From Lucinisca nassula (Eukaryota > Mollusca > Bivalvia > Lucinida > Lucinidae): a stretch of 64,000 bases of DNA. The stretch's first letter is position 1, and the number at the start of each line of letters is the position of its first letter. The notes beneath the pieces are model-generated. The model worked only from the letters and a program-made list of their open reading frames with translations, ran no database searches and was not told the origin of the DNA. This document shows, one piece after another, positions 21,830 through 31,790 of this stretch. The translations under genes were made by a program, and so were the position numbers. The stretch lies in NCBI GenBank assembly GCA_963580285.1, contig OY757010.1, positions 220,057,234-220,121,233 of the forward strand, read 5' to 3'.

Positions 21830-22150
21830 CTCATGAACGCCACACCTCCGAGAACATACACATGAAACAAGTTCTGGGATGTAAAACAACCATAAGGGAA
21901 TAAAAACTGAAAGGATGAAACAAAGGGATCAGTTGGACTCTGGATGTCCCAAACAGAGATAGAGCACCAGGCACACACAAACCGACTTAACTGAAGGTCG
22001 TTAGGCCACAGCCGAGTCAGACAGCCGACATGCCGCAGTGCTAAGTTGTCAATCACGATTTGGTTAACCACAATGCACAGTCCATTATCAAATTTTCCAA
22101 CTAAATCGAAATGATGCCTTTGAATATCAGAAAACACTTTTAAGACTGCA
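21830..22150 (-). repeat. Dispersed 'P' repeat, diverged terminal part
   Basis: Contains GTCAATCACGATTTGGTTAA and CCACAATGCACAGTC, corresponding to the start of the P unit (GTTAACCCAATCACGGTTG at 53444). It also has GGATCAGTTGGACTCTGG..CCCAAACAGAGATAGAGCACCAGG, corresponding to the GGGCTCATCGGAGTC part. It is strongly diverged. Confidence 0.6.
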
Positions 22151-22913
22151 AGATACCTATAATCCTGATATATGAGGGGAATTCAATTCATTCGTAGAAC
22201 TCGGTATTTTTCTATACAATTCAAGATTTCTTTTTTCATTTCTGTGCAGAATAAACCGTTGTCAGTCAACACATGCGTTTGGTGCCCTTACTTTTTGTTT
22301 GAAAACCTTTACCCATAGGCAAAAATGGAAAGTCATAATATTGAGTTCAGAACAGTTCTAAAGTTCCTCGCTAAGAAAGAAATCCATCGGCACATGACTG
22401 ATGTGTATAGCAGCCCAAAGTATTCAACAGGGGCAAAGTGGTCAGCAGAATTTAAACGTGGAACCATGTTTGTTGCTCCCTTTGCTGCAGAAGGTTGTTG
22501 ACTTGTGGCGGATGAAATACCTGTGCCCTATGATCTCTAAAAAATTAACTTTTAACCCATTTTGTACTGGAAACCCCAAAACGGTTACCCTGGCAAACAG
22601 AGTAGGCCCAGATCAGACGCCGCTTCCCAATTTTCCCAATTAAATTTTGAAAAAAAAAAAAAAAAACCCGACAATCATAACTTTGAAATGAACTCCTGGT
22701 ATATATAAGGAGGAAGATTCCATTTGGTACAAAAAGGATTAATATCAGATTTTGCTTCTCGGGGAATGTGTCTCGTCCGTAAACAGTCTTCCTGTGCTTC
22801 ATCATATTGTAGATTATGCTTTTGGCGTCATTGATTCCATTGTGGAATTTTAAATTGATTTCAGGGTTTCTGATGAGACCGAACTGACCGAAACTATCTA
22901 ATGTAACACCAAT
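22151..22913. other. Non-coding stretch with partial palindromic repeat
   Basis: No gene recognised. 22592-22637 is the left half of the GACGCCGC palindromic family (AGAGTAGGCCCAGATCAGAC). An A-run lies at 22649-22666. Confidence 0.45.
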
Positions 22914-23178
22914 ACGAAAACACGCCCATACAAATACATTGTAAACTTCCCCGCCAGAAAAATGAAAATTTTGAGATGAAAAACTGTGATATTTTTCTTA
23001 TTTCTGCTCAAAATATGGATTGTGGGTACTCGTTAGAACCGGCTCTTCGAGTACCCACAATCTATATTTTAGAGCAGAAATAAGAATATAAGGTTTACCC
23101 CTGTAAACTCCAGTTTTACTATATAAATTTTGGGTTCATAGGGGTCAAAATAATATAGGTCTGTTTTCGTGATGCATT
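22914..23178. repeat. Hairpin ('H') element with partly deleted core
   Basis: Outer inverted termini ACGAAAACACGCCCATAC and GGTCTGTTTTCGTGATG. The arms AAAATATGGATTGTGGGTAC and GAGTACCCACAATCTATATT face each other, but the GAACCGCC..GGCGGTTC centre is shortened to GAACCGGCTCTTCGAG. Confidence 0.8.
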
Positions 23179-23242
23179 TGAACACATCACAATTTTCAAT
23201 TTTTGTTGTGAATGCCTTAGTTTTTGTTTTATAGAAAACATA

Positions 23243-24570
23243 CGAGGACTGTTCAAATATGAATGCAACTAAGGACATAAAAATGATTCCGTGATAGATT
23301 TCGATGAAAAATTTATTTTGTCCCCTCAAAGTATTCCCTTTTAACAGATATACAAACTTTCAGTCTTCTGATCCAATCACTGAATGCATTTTGGTACTCT
23401 TTTCGAGGTATACTATGAAGGCACTGGAATATTGCAAAACCGAGGTGTTTGCGCTGTACAAATTTTCGACCAGAAAGGTATTTTTCAGCCGTGGGAACAA
23501 AAAAAGTCACACGGGGCAAGGTCAGGGGAATACGAGGGGTGAGGGAGTTCAACAACATTTTCCTGCTTCAGATAGTCTTGCACAATGGACGCCTTGTGCG
23601 ATGACGCATTGTCATGTAGCAATCTGACATTGGCCAAACCAATTGCAGGTCTTCGTTCTTTGAAATATTTCTTCAATTTTCGAAGAACTTTATTCTTGTA
23701 AAACTTCGCATTTACAGATTTGCCTATAGGCACAGCAACCTGAATAGCAGGGAGCTGATTTGAAAAGAATATGGCATACATTACCTTTTTGACGCTCATG
23801 GTCCGCTTTGCAATGCATGGTCTTTTGCAATACGTTGTTACCCATATTTTGTTCTGAATCTTTTGTTTTGGCTCAAAAAAGTGAACCAATGTCTCGTCAC
23901 CTGTGACGACATTAGCGAAAGACCGTGCATTGTAATTTGGAAACTTTTTAAGCAACTTCTTGGCGCACTGAACACGTGTCTTTTTCTGCTCATCTGTCAA
24001 CAGATGGGGAATCCATCTAGCACAGATCTTTCTCATTTTCAAATCCCGTTTCAGAATTGTATGAGCTGCTCCTAATGAGATGCCAACCATACTAGCTATT
24101 TGCCTAGTGGTGCATCGTGCATCGGTAGCAACTATTTCTTTCACTCTAGCAACCATCTTGGCAGATGTTGCTCTTTTCGGCCGACGATCATGTGGTGCAT
24201 CTTCTGTTGAGCCTAGCCCACAGCTGAATTTCTTACACCAACGAAAAACTGTCGGAAAAGACATTTCATTATGCCCATAAACCGAACATATTTCATCAAA
24301 AATGTCTTTGCACCGTATACCAAGAATACAACCGTATTTCAACGGCGTACTCTGACCTTCTTCAAACCATGTTTTGTATTAGTATACAAGAGTAGACAGT
24401 GTTTATCGAACGATATACATGGCTAATGTGCACGGATTTTAACAGGTTTGGTATCAATGTACATGAATAGGTAAAATGTTTTTTCTACGCTGTGATATTT
24501 ATTTCCAGGTGATTTTCGTATTAGTGCATGAGAAAACGTTCTACTTGCATTCATATTTGAACAGTCCTCG
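23243..24570 (-). mobile_element. mariner element A
   Basis: Inverted termini CGAGGACTGTTCAAATATGA (left) and TCATATTTGAACAGTCCTCG (right), each flanked by TA (23241-23242 and 24571-24572). It is 1328 bp, the usual mariner size, with one transposase gene on the minus strand. Element B at 25679-27025 is the same family and orientation. Confidence 0.95.
23303..24370 (-). pseudogene. mariner transposase (DD34D), decayed copy A
   Basis: The longest open part (23485-24342, 285 codons) encodes a cut-and-paste transposase acting on the element's own inverted termini. The N-terminal helix-turn-helix region includes TTRQIASMVGISLGAAHTIL. Catalytic Asp residues are at VVTGDET (D149), LLHDNASSHKA (D244) and SPDLAPCDFF (D279). 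The last two are 34 residues apart, the DD34D spacing of classical mariners. The usual Trp after TGDET is Leu here. The C-terminal part (LSGRKFV..WIRRLKVCI, 23313-23500) is in another frame, so a frameshift lies close to 23500. At the 5' end an in-frame TGA follows the presumed initiator Met and a short stretch is lost relative to copy B. Inactive as it stands. Confidence 0.9.
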
Positions 24571-24572
24571 TA

Positions 24573-25040
24573 ACTAACATGAGCTATACCCACCAACGCA
24601 ACGTCGTACCAACGCCAGTGCAACGTCGTATGGTTGCAATGGCGTTGATAGGACGTTGCCTGATTGTACACTAACGTTGATATTAAGTTGCATACTCATT
24701 TTGTGCCTGTTGTGACTGTGACAGCCTGATTGTCGCATGCTTATGTGGGCGTCTTGATATTTCTGCAAACTCAGCTGAAACTCGAGAATTACATCGATTT
24801 CAAAATGTTTTTTTAAGAGTGACGATTTTACTCCCTTGGTGATAGATACAGAAATTATAAATCGAAATTATCTGCCAAATCATTCTGCTGATGTATGCGT
24901 CTTTGTCGTGGTACATTAGCATTTCATGCATTTGTTTCCTTATTCTCTTTGATAATTTGATTTTTAGATCATTTTGTGGCAGAAACTGAAATAGACGTTG
25001 AAATAAGATTTTGTTTATGTATCTTTCTTTTCCCAAGACA
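24573..25040. other. Non-coding stretch between the mariners
   Basis: No gene recognised. Repeated CAACGTCGTA and AACG(C/T) motifs at 24594-24680 form a loose GCAACGTCGTAC-rich patch. The rest is AT-rich. Confidence 0.4.
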
Positions 25041-25044
25041 TTTC

Positions 25045-25292
25045 AGTCTGAACCCCGCCGAGCGAATTTGTGTCTTCGAGCATTCCGTCATGACAAATTT
25101 TAACTGCGCATGTCCAGCCATTCAGAGGGGCCAGGGATATGGCTTTCTGTCTGAAGGTTCCTCTTGATTCACTACTTGTATGAGCGAGCAGCGAAGGTTC
25201 TGGCGAGACTGCGCGGATGCGCAGGCTCGCCTGAACCTTCGCTGCTCGCATAGGCGATAAGTACCAAAATCGCTTGACGGGGCCCAGTCTCA
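25045..25292 (-). repeat. Dispersed repeat with 25-bp hairpin (copy 1)
   Basis: Matches 41008-41254 in inverse orientation over its whole length. The interior holds GCGAGCAGCGAAGGTTCTGG and its near-exact complement CCTGAACCTTCGCTGCTCGC, around CTGCGCGGATGCGCAG, itself palindromic. The right end is TTGACGGGGCCC and the left end TGAACCCCGCCGAGCG. It is probably a palindromic MITE; no coding capacity. Confidence 0.85.
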
Positions 25293-25371
25293 TCTGATCA
25301 ACAGTAAGTGCGACAGAATGCTATGAAACTTACGATGTAGGACACATGAGCCGGTCACGAGAAAACCTGCC

Positions 25372-25662
25372 TACGAACCGGCCTGGTGCGAGATAGTGCA
25401 TTTTTTTCACATCTCAAAAATGACTACTTTTCAAACGAAAATCCGTGATTTTTTTTTCTTATTTATGCTGCAAGCTTAGGTTAATGATGCTTGTTAGAAC
25501 CGTCTCACTGAGGCGGTTCTAACGAGTACCCACAGCCTATGTCTTGGAGCAACAATAATAAAAAAAAAAATCATATCCCAGTAAACCCCAGTTTTCTCTA
25601 TATAAAGTTGTGTTTTGGGGGTGATCATTTCACGGACTTGTTCCCGTGATGAGCTATGCTTT
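25372..25662. repeat. Hairpin ('H') element
   Basis: Runs from GTGCGAGATAGTGCATTTTT through a core GTTAGAACCGTCTCACTGAG and GCGGTTCTAACGAGTACCCA to AGTTGTGTTTTGGGGGTGA and GGACTTGTTCCCGTGATG. One substitution in the left core arm breaks its pairing. Confidence 0.8.
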
Positions 25663-25678
25663 TGAACGTTGAATATTA

Positions 25679-27025
25679 CGAGGACTGTTCAAATATTACT
25701 GTGACTAAGCACATAAAAATGATTCCGTGATAGATTTCGATGAAAAATTTATTTTGTCCCCTCAAAGTATTCCCCTTTAACAGATATACAAACTTTCAGT
25801 CTTCTGATCCAATCATTGAATGCAATTTGGTAGTCTTTTCGAGGTATACTATGACGGCACAGAATATTGCGCTGTACAAATTTTCGACCAGAAAGGTATT
25901 TTTTTTCAGCCGCGGGAACAAAAATAAAAGTCACACGGGGCAAGTTCAGGGGAATACGGGGGGGGGGGGGGTGGGGGGGGGGGGGTGAGGGAGTTCAACA
26001 ACCTTTTCCTGCTTCAGATAGTCTTGCACAATGAACGCCTTGTGCGATGGCGCATTGTCATGTAGCAATCTGGCATTGGCCAAACCAGTTGCGGGTCTTC
26101 GTTCTTTGAAATATTTCTTCAGTTTTCGAAGAACTTTATTCTTGTAAAACTTCGCATTTACAGATTTGCCTTAAGGCACAGCAACCTGAATAGCATGGCC
26201 CTGATTTGAAAAGAATATGACATACATTACCTTCTTTACGCTCATGGTCCGCTTTGCAATGCATGGTCTTTTGCAATACTTTGTTGCCCATATTTTGTTC
26301 TGAATCTTTCGTTTTGGCTCAAAAAGTGAACCCATGTCTCGTCACCTGTGACAACATTAGCGAAAGACCGTGCATTGTAATTTGGAAACTTTTTAAGAAA
26401 CTTCTTGGCGCACTGTACGCGTGTCTTTTTCTGCTCATCTGTCAACAGATGAGGGATCCATCTAGCACAGTTCTTTCTCATTTTCAAATCCCGTTTCAGA
26501 ATTGTATGAGCTGCTTCTAATGAGATGCCAACCATACTAGCTATTTGCCTAGTGGTGTATCGTGCATCGGTAGCAACTATTTCTTTCACTCTAGCATCAA
26601 TCTTGGCAGATGTTGCTCTTTTCGACCGACGATCATGTGGTGCATCTTCTGTTGAGCCTAGCCCACAGCTGAATATCTTACACCAACGAAAAACTGTCGG
26701 AAAAGACATTCCATTATGCCCATAAACCGAACATATTTCATCAAAAATGTCTTTGCACCGTATACCAAGAATACAACGATTCTTAATCTAGGACCGCATT
26801 TCAACGGCATACTCTGACCTTCTTCCAACCATGTTTTGTATTAGTATACAAGAGTAGACAGTATTTATCGAACGATATACATGACTAAAGTGGACGGATT
26901 GTAACAGGTTTGGTATCAATGTATAGGTAAAATGTTTTTCTACGCTGTGATGTTTATTTCCAGGTGATTTTCGCATTAGTGCATGAGAAAACGTTCAACT
27001 TGCATTCATATTTGAACAGTCCTCG
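25679..27025 (-). mobile_element. mariner element B
   Basis: Inverted termini CGAGGACTGTTCAAATATTA and TATTTGAACAGTCCTCG, with TA on each side (25677-25678 and 27026-27027). 1347 bp. It carries a G-rich homopolymer expansion at about 25958-25986 that is absent from element A. Confidence 0.95.
25740..26840 (-). pseudogene. mariner transposase, decayed copy B
   Basis: Same transposase family as copy A. The best frame (26242-26709, 155 codons) keeps the helix-turn-helix region and the first catalytic motif VVTGDETWVHF with the usual Trp, then loses frame at the following residues. The C-terminal end (LSGRKFV..WIRRLKVCI) is at 25749-25943, interrupted upstream by the poly-G tract. The N-terminal Met region (MVGRRSEYAVEMRS) is followed by an in-frame TAG. 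Several independent breaks show it is dead. Confidence 0.9.
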
Positions 27026-27027
27026 TA

Positions 27028-27600
27028 TATCTAGCGGCGTAATTCTGACCACCCTTGAACCCCACTTTTATATTGTGAAACTTTTGAAATTTAAATATAA
27101 TATCTAGCGGCGTAATTCTGACCACCCTTGAACCCCACTTTTATATAATAAAACCGGAGTTTACAGGGGTAAACATTTTTCCAGTACATTGACAATATAT
27201 TACTGCTAAAGTATATGCTAGTGTAAATACGTCCGTGTAACAAACATCCATCTAAAACCTCACTTTACGTCCTATTGGTTTCTTTGGGCAGCAGGTCTTG
27301 ATATGTCAGTTCATCTCAATGTCGGGTAAAAGCCAGACAAAATTGGTAACAACGTCTCCAAAACGACCCATATAGAGTTGTCGGGAACGTTAAACCGCCA
27401 AAATAAAAAAAATGTTGTCTACAAGGGTATTCATTATTTGCCACATTCGTGCTCAAAGACACAGACTGTTGTTACTCGTGAGTACCGCCTCGATGACGCG
27501 GTTTCTAACGAGTACCATCAATCTATGTTTGATGCAAAACTACGAAGTGTAAACCAATTTTTCAACCAAAAGTTTCAATTGTTGGAGCCATGAAAGAATG
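27028..27600. repeat. Rearranged hairpin ('H') sequences
   Basis: A 45-bp segment TATCTAGCGGCGTAATTCTG.. is duplicated with a 73-bp period (27028 and 27101). Then follow H-type arms (AAAACCGGAGTTTACAGGGG) and a second H core at about 27470-27530 (CGTGAGTACCGCCTCGATGA, GCGGTTTCTAACGAGTACC). At 27296-27410 lies part of the GGGACGTTAAAC SINE-like repeat (CTCAATGTCGGGTAAAAGCC). Confidence 0.7.
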
Positions 27601-28097
27601 CATTTTATTATATCTTATTAATATTCATACGCTATTATAGAATTCAGAGGGGTCGAGACCATTCCACGTGCAGGCAATAAATTATCATATTCCACTGCAA
27701 TATTCCCCTCGGACGTCACTGCTGAAAAGTAAAAGTGCATTTGTGGTCGCATGCTCATGTGATTCACTGAAAGAATGAATTCGGTATAATAAATAATTTG
27801 TTGCCCTAGTGTGGGGGAATATGACGATTTGGTCTCCCTCGACCGGTAATATTGCCCTCGGGCTTTGCCCTCGGTCCATTTTTCCTGCTCTAGTGAACAA
27901 ATCGCCATATTCCCCTCGTACAAGGGCAATACATTAATAATATCACATGGGCGTGTTTATGAACCATCTTGCAAAGTTCACATACCATCTTTAACCCTTA
28001 TCCCAAAGCATAAATTAATTAAGCAACGCTCTTTTACATTTCAACCAATCGAATTACTTGATGTAATAATTTATTTTAATTCGCAGTCTGAATGACA
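27601..28097. repeat. Palindromic region centred on GGGCTTTGCCC
   Basis: GGGGGAATATGACGATTTGG (27823) faces AAATCGCCATATTCCCCTCG (27899), around GCCCTCGGGCTTTGCCCTCG. The left outer arm may extend to AATATTCCCCTCGGACGTCA at 27699. It is similar in design to the palindrome at 20432-20552. No coding gene. Confidence 0.65.
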
Positions 28098-28152
28098 AAC
28101 AGTGCAGTCTTCTTAAGAATTCATCTGATCTGGATCTACACTGTTTGCAAAT

Positions 28153-28361
28153 ACAGTGATATTCCGCTATTAAGACCACCTATAATTACGACTAATTCTA
28201 CTTTAAAAAGCTTATTTAGAAAGGCGCAGTTATTCTTTCTTCATGTTTTCTGCACACAATGTCCTCTGGCCAGGTACCACCTTTGGGACTGTTCAAAAGT
28301 GGTCTTAAATACATATTTTGAACAGTCCCAAAGGTGGTCTTAATATAGGATTTTTACTGTA
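28153..28361. mobile_element. pogo/Tc1-like MITE
   Basis: Termini CAGTGATATTCCGCTATTAA and TTAATATAGGATTTTTACTG are inverted and lie next to TA. The interior carries AAGACCACC and its inverse twice. It is the intact relative of the interrupted MITE at 6023-7966. Confidence 0.85.
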
Positions 28362-28762
28362 TAGGAGTTTTCGTGAACAACAGGATAAAGTGTCTGTAAT
28401 ATTTACTCCTTATTTCCAAAGGCAGTGGAATATCTCTTTTATGTTCTATCAAATAAAGTTTTTTTTTTTGTTTACATATATAAGTATTGCCTCATTGAGT
28501 ACACACAACATATATATTTCAAGAAATTGTAAGTATAATGCTTCCTTAAATACCTTCAAACATTGTGTCAGGATCTGTCAAACAACCTTATGGGAATCAA
28601 GAGCGAGTTTGACTCAGCCAGTGTAAACGAGTTATCCGTGTTCAATTTATTAAAGTTTCTCTGTACTTGTGATGTTGAAGATTCCACAAACTTCTTCAAC
28701 ATTTGTCATTGGTGCATTAAGGCTGTAGTCAATTTGATAACCCCCTAAACTCTCACTACAGT
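28362..28762. other. Non-coding stretch
   Basis: No gene recognised. The segment GAGTTTGACTCAGCCAGTGT..AACGAGTTATCCGTG (28606-28642) resembles the inner part of the MITE at 28763-29092 (GTTCGACTCAGTCATGGCAA, ACGAGCCATCGGTG), so a decayed copy lies here. Confidence 0.5.
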
Positions 28763-29092
28763 CGAACTTCGATGGCTCGAACCCCTTTGGGACCATGCGA
28801 ATTCGTTCGAGACAGCGTTGTATACTTCCAGAAAACATAATATTTTGGGATTTCTTTTCGGTGTTCTGTAACATAAATGTATGCTGTGGTACTCATTAGA
28901 ATCGCCTCAATGAGGCGATTCTAATGAGTATACACAGCATACATTTGCAAGATAAAAGTCGAAAATCTCCTTAATTATCCCACACGTTTTCTTATGCAGA
29001 GGAATTCCCTAGGGACTTAAAAACGTGTTCGACTCAGTCATGGCAAACGAGCCATCGGTGTTCGAGCCATCGAAATTCGACTGTATTTTGAT
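28763..29092. mobile_element. pogo/Tigger-like MITE with variant hairpin core
   Basis: Termini CAGTCGAACTTCGATGGCTC and GAGCCATCGAAATTCGACTG are inverted and flanked by TA, as in pogo/Tigger elements. The centre is a perfect hairpin ACTCATTAGAATCGCCTC / GAGGCGATTCTAATGAGT. It is homologous to the H-element core but has matched changes on both arms. Confidence 0.85.
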
Positions 29093-29924
29093 CCACTCAC
29101 TCAATCAAATTGGTTGTCTCTAGACATATCAGACGTTTACCAGCAGGCACGCCAGTTTGCAATTAAACAGAAGTCTGTTTAGGGGTCAGTTTTGCCTGGT
29201 ATGCGGAAGGCATTTATAAGGGCACTGTATAGCTAGGGGAAGTTTGACTACAGACTGATAAAGTTTAAGTAAGATACGGAGTGAGTTGAGTCTGATAGGA
29301 TGCAATGATAGATAGCGTAGGGTATGTGTAAGCGAATTTATAGCATAACTTGGCCATAAAATACAATGCACTACCTCTCCACCTCTCGACCTATTTATCT
29401 CGAGCGCACAATATAATCGAGAGCCCACAGCATATCATCTCGAGCGCACGACTTTTTATCTCTAAAAGAAACTGCAAAAAACCGGTTGCACTGGGACTGA
29501 CAGCTGAATAAGAAAAGGTTGGGATGGGGGTGGGGAGCTATAACGCCGGGGGTTAGGAATATTTCCATTACTCTCTCTCCACAGCTTCTAGACTGTCTAT
29601 TGGCGCCATGTGTGGTTGATGGTAAGTGACTGCGTGTCAGTAAAGTGATATGTTACGAAAACAAATTTGCAACAAAGAGACGGTCATAACTCATATCAGA
29701 ATAGTTTTAGGATATTTTTCCAAAATACATTTTCTGGACTGTTTACTTGTTTGGTTGACTGTTTGTGGATCAACCCAAATTCGGCAAAGACTAGGGCTAC
29801 TGACCGATACCCTTTTTCACAATTAGCCAGACTTAAAGAAACCGACCAACAAGACCGTGACAAACTACATATAACATCAAGGCATAACCAACTTATAGAA
29901 AACAAAAGTGTAGGCTATGAAAGG
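29093..29924. other. Non-coding stretch
   Basis: No gene recognised. Pyrimidine- and purine-rich patches around 29370-29460 (repeated TCTCGAGCGCAC at 29399 and 29438). Confidence 0.4.
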
Positions 29925-30500
29925 AATCGATACAATTACCTCACATCTCCCATCAGATACACCAAAAGGGAAAGAAAACGAACAAAACCTTATCATCACG
30001 TGAACAAGTCCGTGAAATAAAGACCCCCCTAAACCCCACTTTATAAAGAAAAAACTGTTGTTTACGGGGGTAAACATTATTTTCCTTATTTCTGCTCCAA
30101 GACATAGGTTGTGGGTACTCGTTAGAACCGCCTCAATGAGGCGGTTCTAACGAGCACCCAAAACCTATGTTCTGAGTATAAATAAGAAAAATATCACACA
30201 TTTTCATCAGAAAAATTACCTTTTTTGAGGTATGAAAAATTCACTATATCACACGGATGTGTTATCGTAACGTGAAAACGTCACTAGCGGAAAGCCGGAT
30301 GGACAGTTACTTTCCCACAAAATGGCTATCCACAATAAAAAGATGTAAGCAATACACACTATAACAAATTGTAAACCATGAAACCATGAGAGAAGAACAT
30401 GATGAAGGCATTGGAACGGACAGTGAAATGGATTTCGTGGGGCAGGGGGTGATGGGTGTAATCCAATCGATTTATATGGCCATAATCCAGCTTATAAAAG
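29925..30500 (-). repeat. Dispersed 'P' repeat split by a hairpin element
   Basis: P-type sequence at 29925-30000 (GGAATCGATACAATTACCTC, CTCCCATCAGATACACCAAA) continues at 30285-30500 (CTAGCGGAAAGCC, GACAGTTACTTTCCCACAAA). The material between is a complete H element (30001-30280). Confidence 0.75.
30001..30280. repeat. Hairpin ('H') element, well preserved
   Basis: GAACAAGTCCGTGAAATAAA, then AAACCCCACTTTATAAAG, the arm CATAGGTTGTGGGTACTCG, a perfect core TTAGAACCGCCTC-AAT-GAGGCGGTTCTAA, the opposing arm GAGCACCCAAAACCTATG, and the end CACACGGATGTGTTATCGTA. Confidence 0.88.
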
Positions 30501-31092
30501 TTATGTTGAGAACGTTATTCAGTCAAAAATATAGATATACATGTAGATCCCCAGGAAAAGCCAGAATCAAAGATCAAAGATTACAGCCAAGCAACGGTAC
30601 CAAGAGAATGAGTAATTCAAAATGAGGAAAAACGAATTACAAACAGCACAGCAACCAGCTCCTTCTTCCCGACAAGTGGTGATCAAGGTGGTGAAACAGG
30701 TACAATTAACCCTTGTCCTGCTGAATATTTAAATATGTCACACCCACTACTGATTATCAGCCAATCAGATTACTTGATGCAAATTATTGCAACAAAGTCA
30801 TAAACTGGATGGCAATCAATGAAGATCCTGATCAGATGGCTTCTTTCAAAGATGAGGCATATCCGGGCTCAGCAGGACAAGGGTTGATGAAAATTAAATG
30901 AATTTAAAGTAATTATAATAAAACACAACCATAAGCACACATAATATGAAGAGCCGACAAAGCTACATTTAAAATAAACAATATTAGAACCTGAACCACC
31001 ACCTTGCAATTAAAGTCCAGAATAGCTTTCAACCAAATAACACCGGTTAACAACGGTTTTAAGCTCATCAGAACCGAAGGATCCGGACTTAT
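30501..31092. other. Non-coding stretch
   Basis: No gene recognised. AACCCTTGTCCTGCTGAATA at 30708 and CTCAGCAGGACAAGGGTTGA at 30868 form an inverted pair about 140 bp apart, so this may be a small inverted-repeat element (about 30700-30890). Confidence 0.5.
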
Positions 31093-31345
31093 AATGGGGA
31101 CAATTTAAAAATGGCATTTACTTTCAAGCCTTTGCAGATATTTTGACAAAACTTTCATAGAAATGTTCCATAAGAATCTACTAGTTGCGATATGATTTTG
31201 GGCCCATTGCTCATTTTTATTGGTCGCCATAAAAACCAAAAATGCAAAAAAAAAAAAAAAAAAAATAATAATAATAAATAAATAAAAAAATAAAACATCA
31301 TCTCCTCAGACATCATATGCTTTATGAAGCTGAGACTTTAGGGAA
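31093..31345. repeat. Dispersed repeat 'R' (right part)
   Basis: AAAATGGCATTTACTTTCAA, GCCTTTGCAGATATTTTGAC, TGGTCGCCATAAAAACCAAA and ATCATCTCCTCAGA match the fuller copy at 38420-38690. An A-rich tract lies at 31238-31290. Confidence 0.8.
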
Positions 31346-31351
31346 ATATAC

Positions 31352-31640
31352 ACCATTACGATAACACACCCGTGCGACATAGTGCATTTTATCACATCAC
31401 CAAAATGGCTCCTTTTCTCAGGATAATCCGTGATATTTTTCTTATAAATACTGCAACAGGTTGTGGGTGCTCGTTAGAACCGCCTCATTTAGGGGGGTTT
31501 AACGATTGCCCACAACCTATGTCTTGGAACAAAAATAAGAAAAATAATGAATGCCCCCGTAAATCCCATTTTTCTCTATATAAAGTGGGGTTTAGGGGTG
31601 TTCATTTTACGGACTTGTTCACCAGAAGCCGTGTTTACCT
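31352..31640. repeat. Hairpin ('H') element, one arm mutated
   Basis: Starts CATTACGATAACACACCCGT and ends CATTTTACGGACTTGTTCAC. The left core CTCGTTAGAACCGCCTC is intact, while the right arm has become GGGGGGTTTAACGATTGCCC. Confidence 0.8.
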
Positions 31641-31664
31641 CAATATATAGGTTTTGTGTTTGTT

Positions 31665-31790
31665 ATGCATTTCGGCTCCTTAGTTTGTTTCCTGTGGCAA
31701 CTTATAGTTTTCATTGATTTATAATGGGAAAAATGGCATTAATTGCCAAGCCTTTGCAGATATTTTGACAAAACTTTCACAGATTTGATT
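31665..31790. repeat. Dispersed repeat 'R' (left part) at the gypsy junction
   Basis: TTCGGCTCCTTAGTTTGTTT, AAAAATGGCATTAATTGCCA and GCCTTTGCAGATATTTTGAC match 38430-38520 and 31093-31160. Similarity stops at about 31790, where gypsy coding sequence begins. The last dozen codons of the gypsy frame are therefore read from this repeat. Confidence 0.8.
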
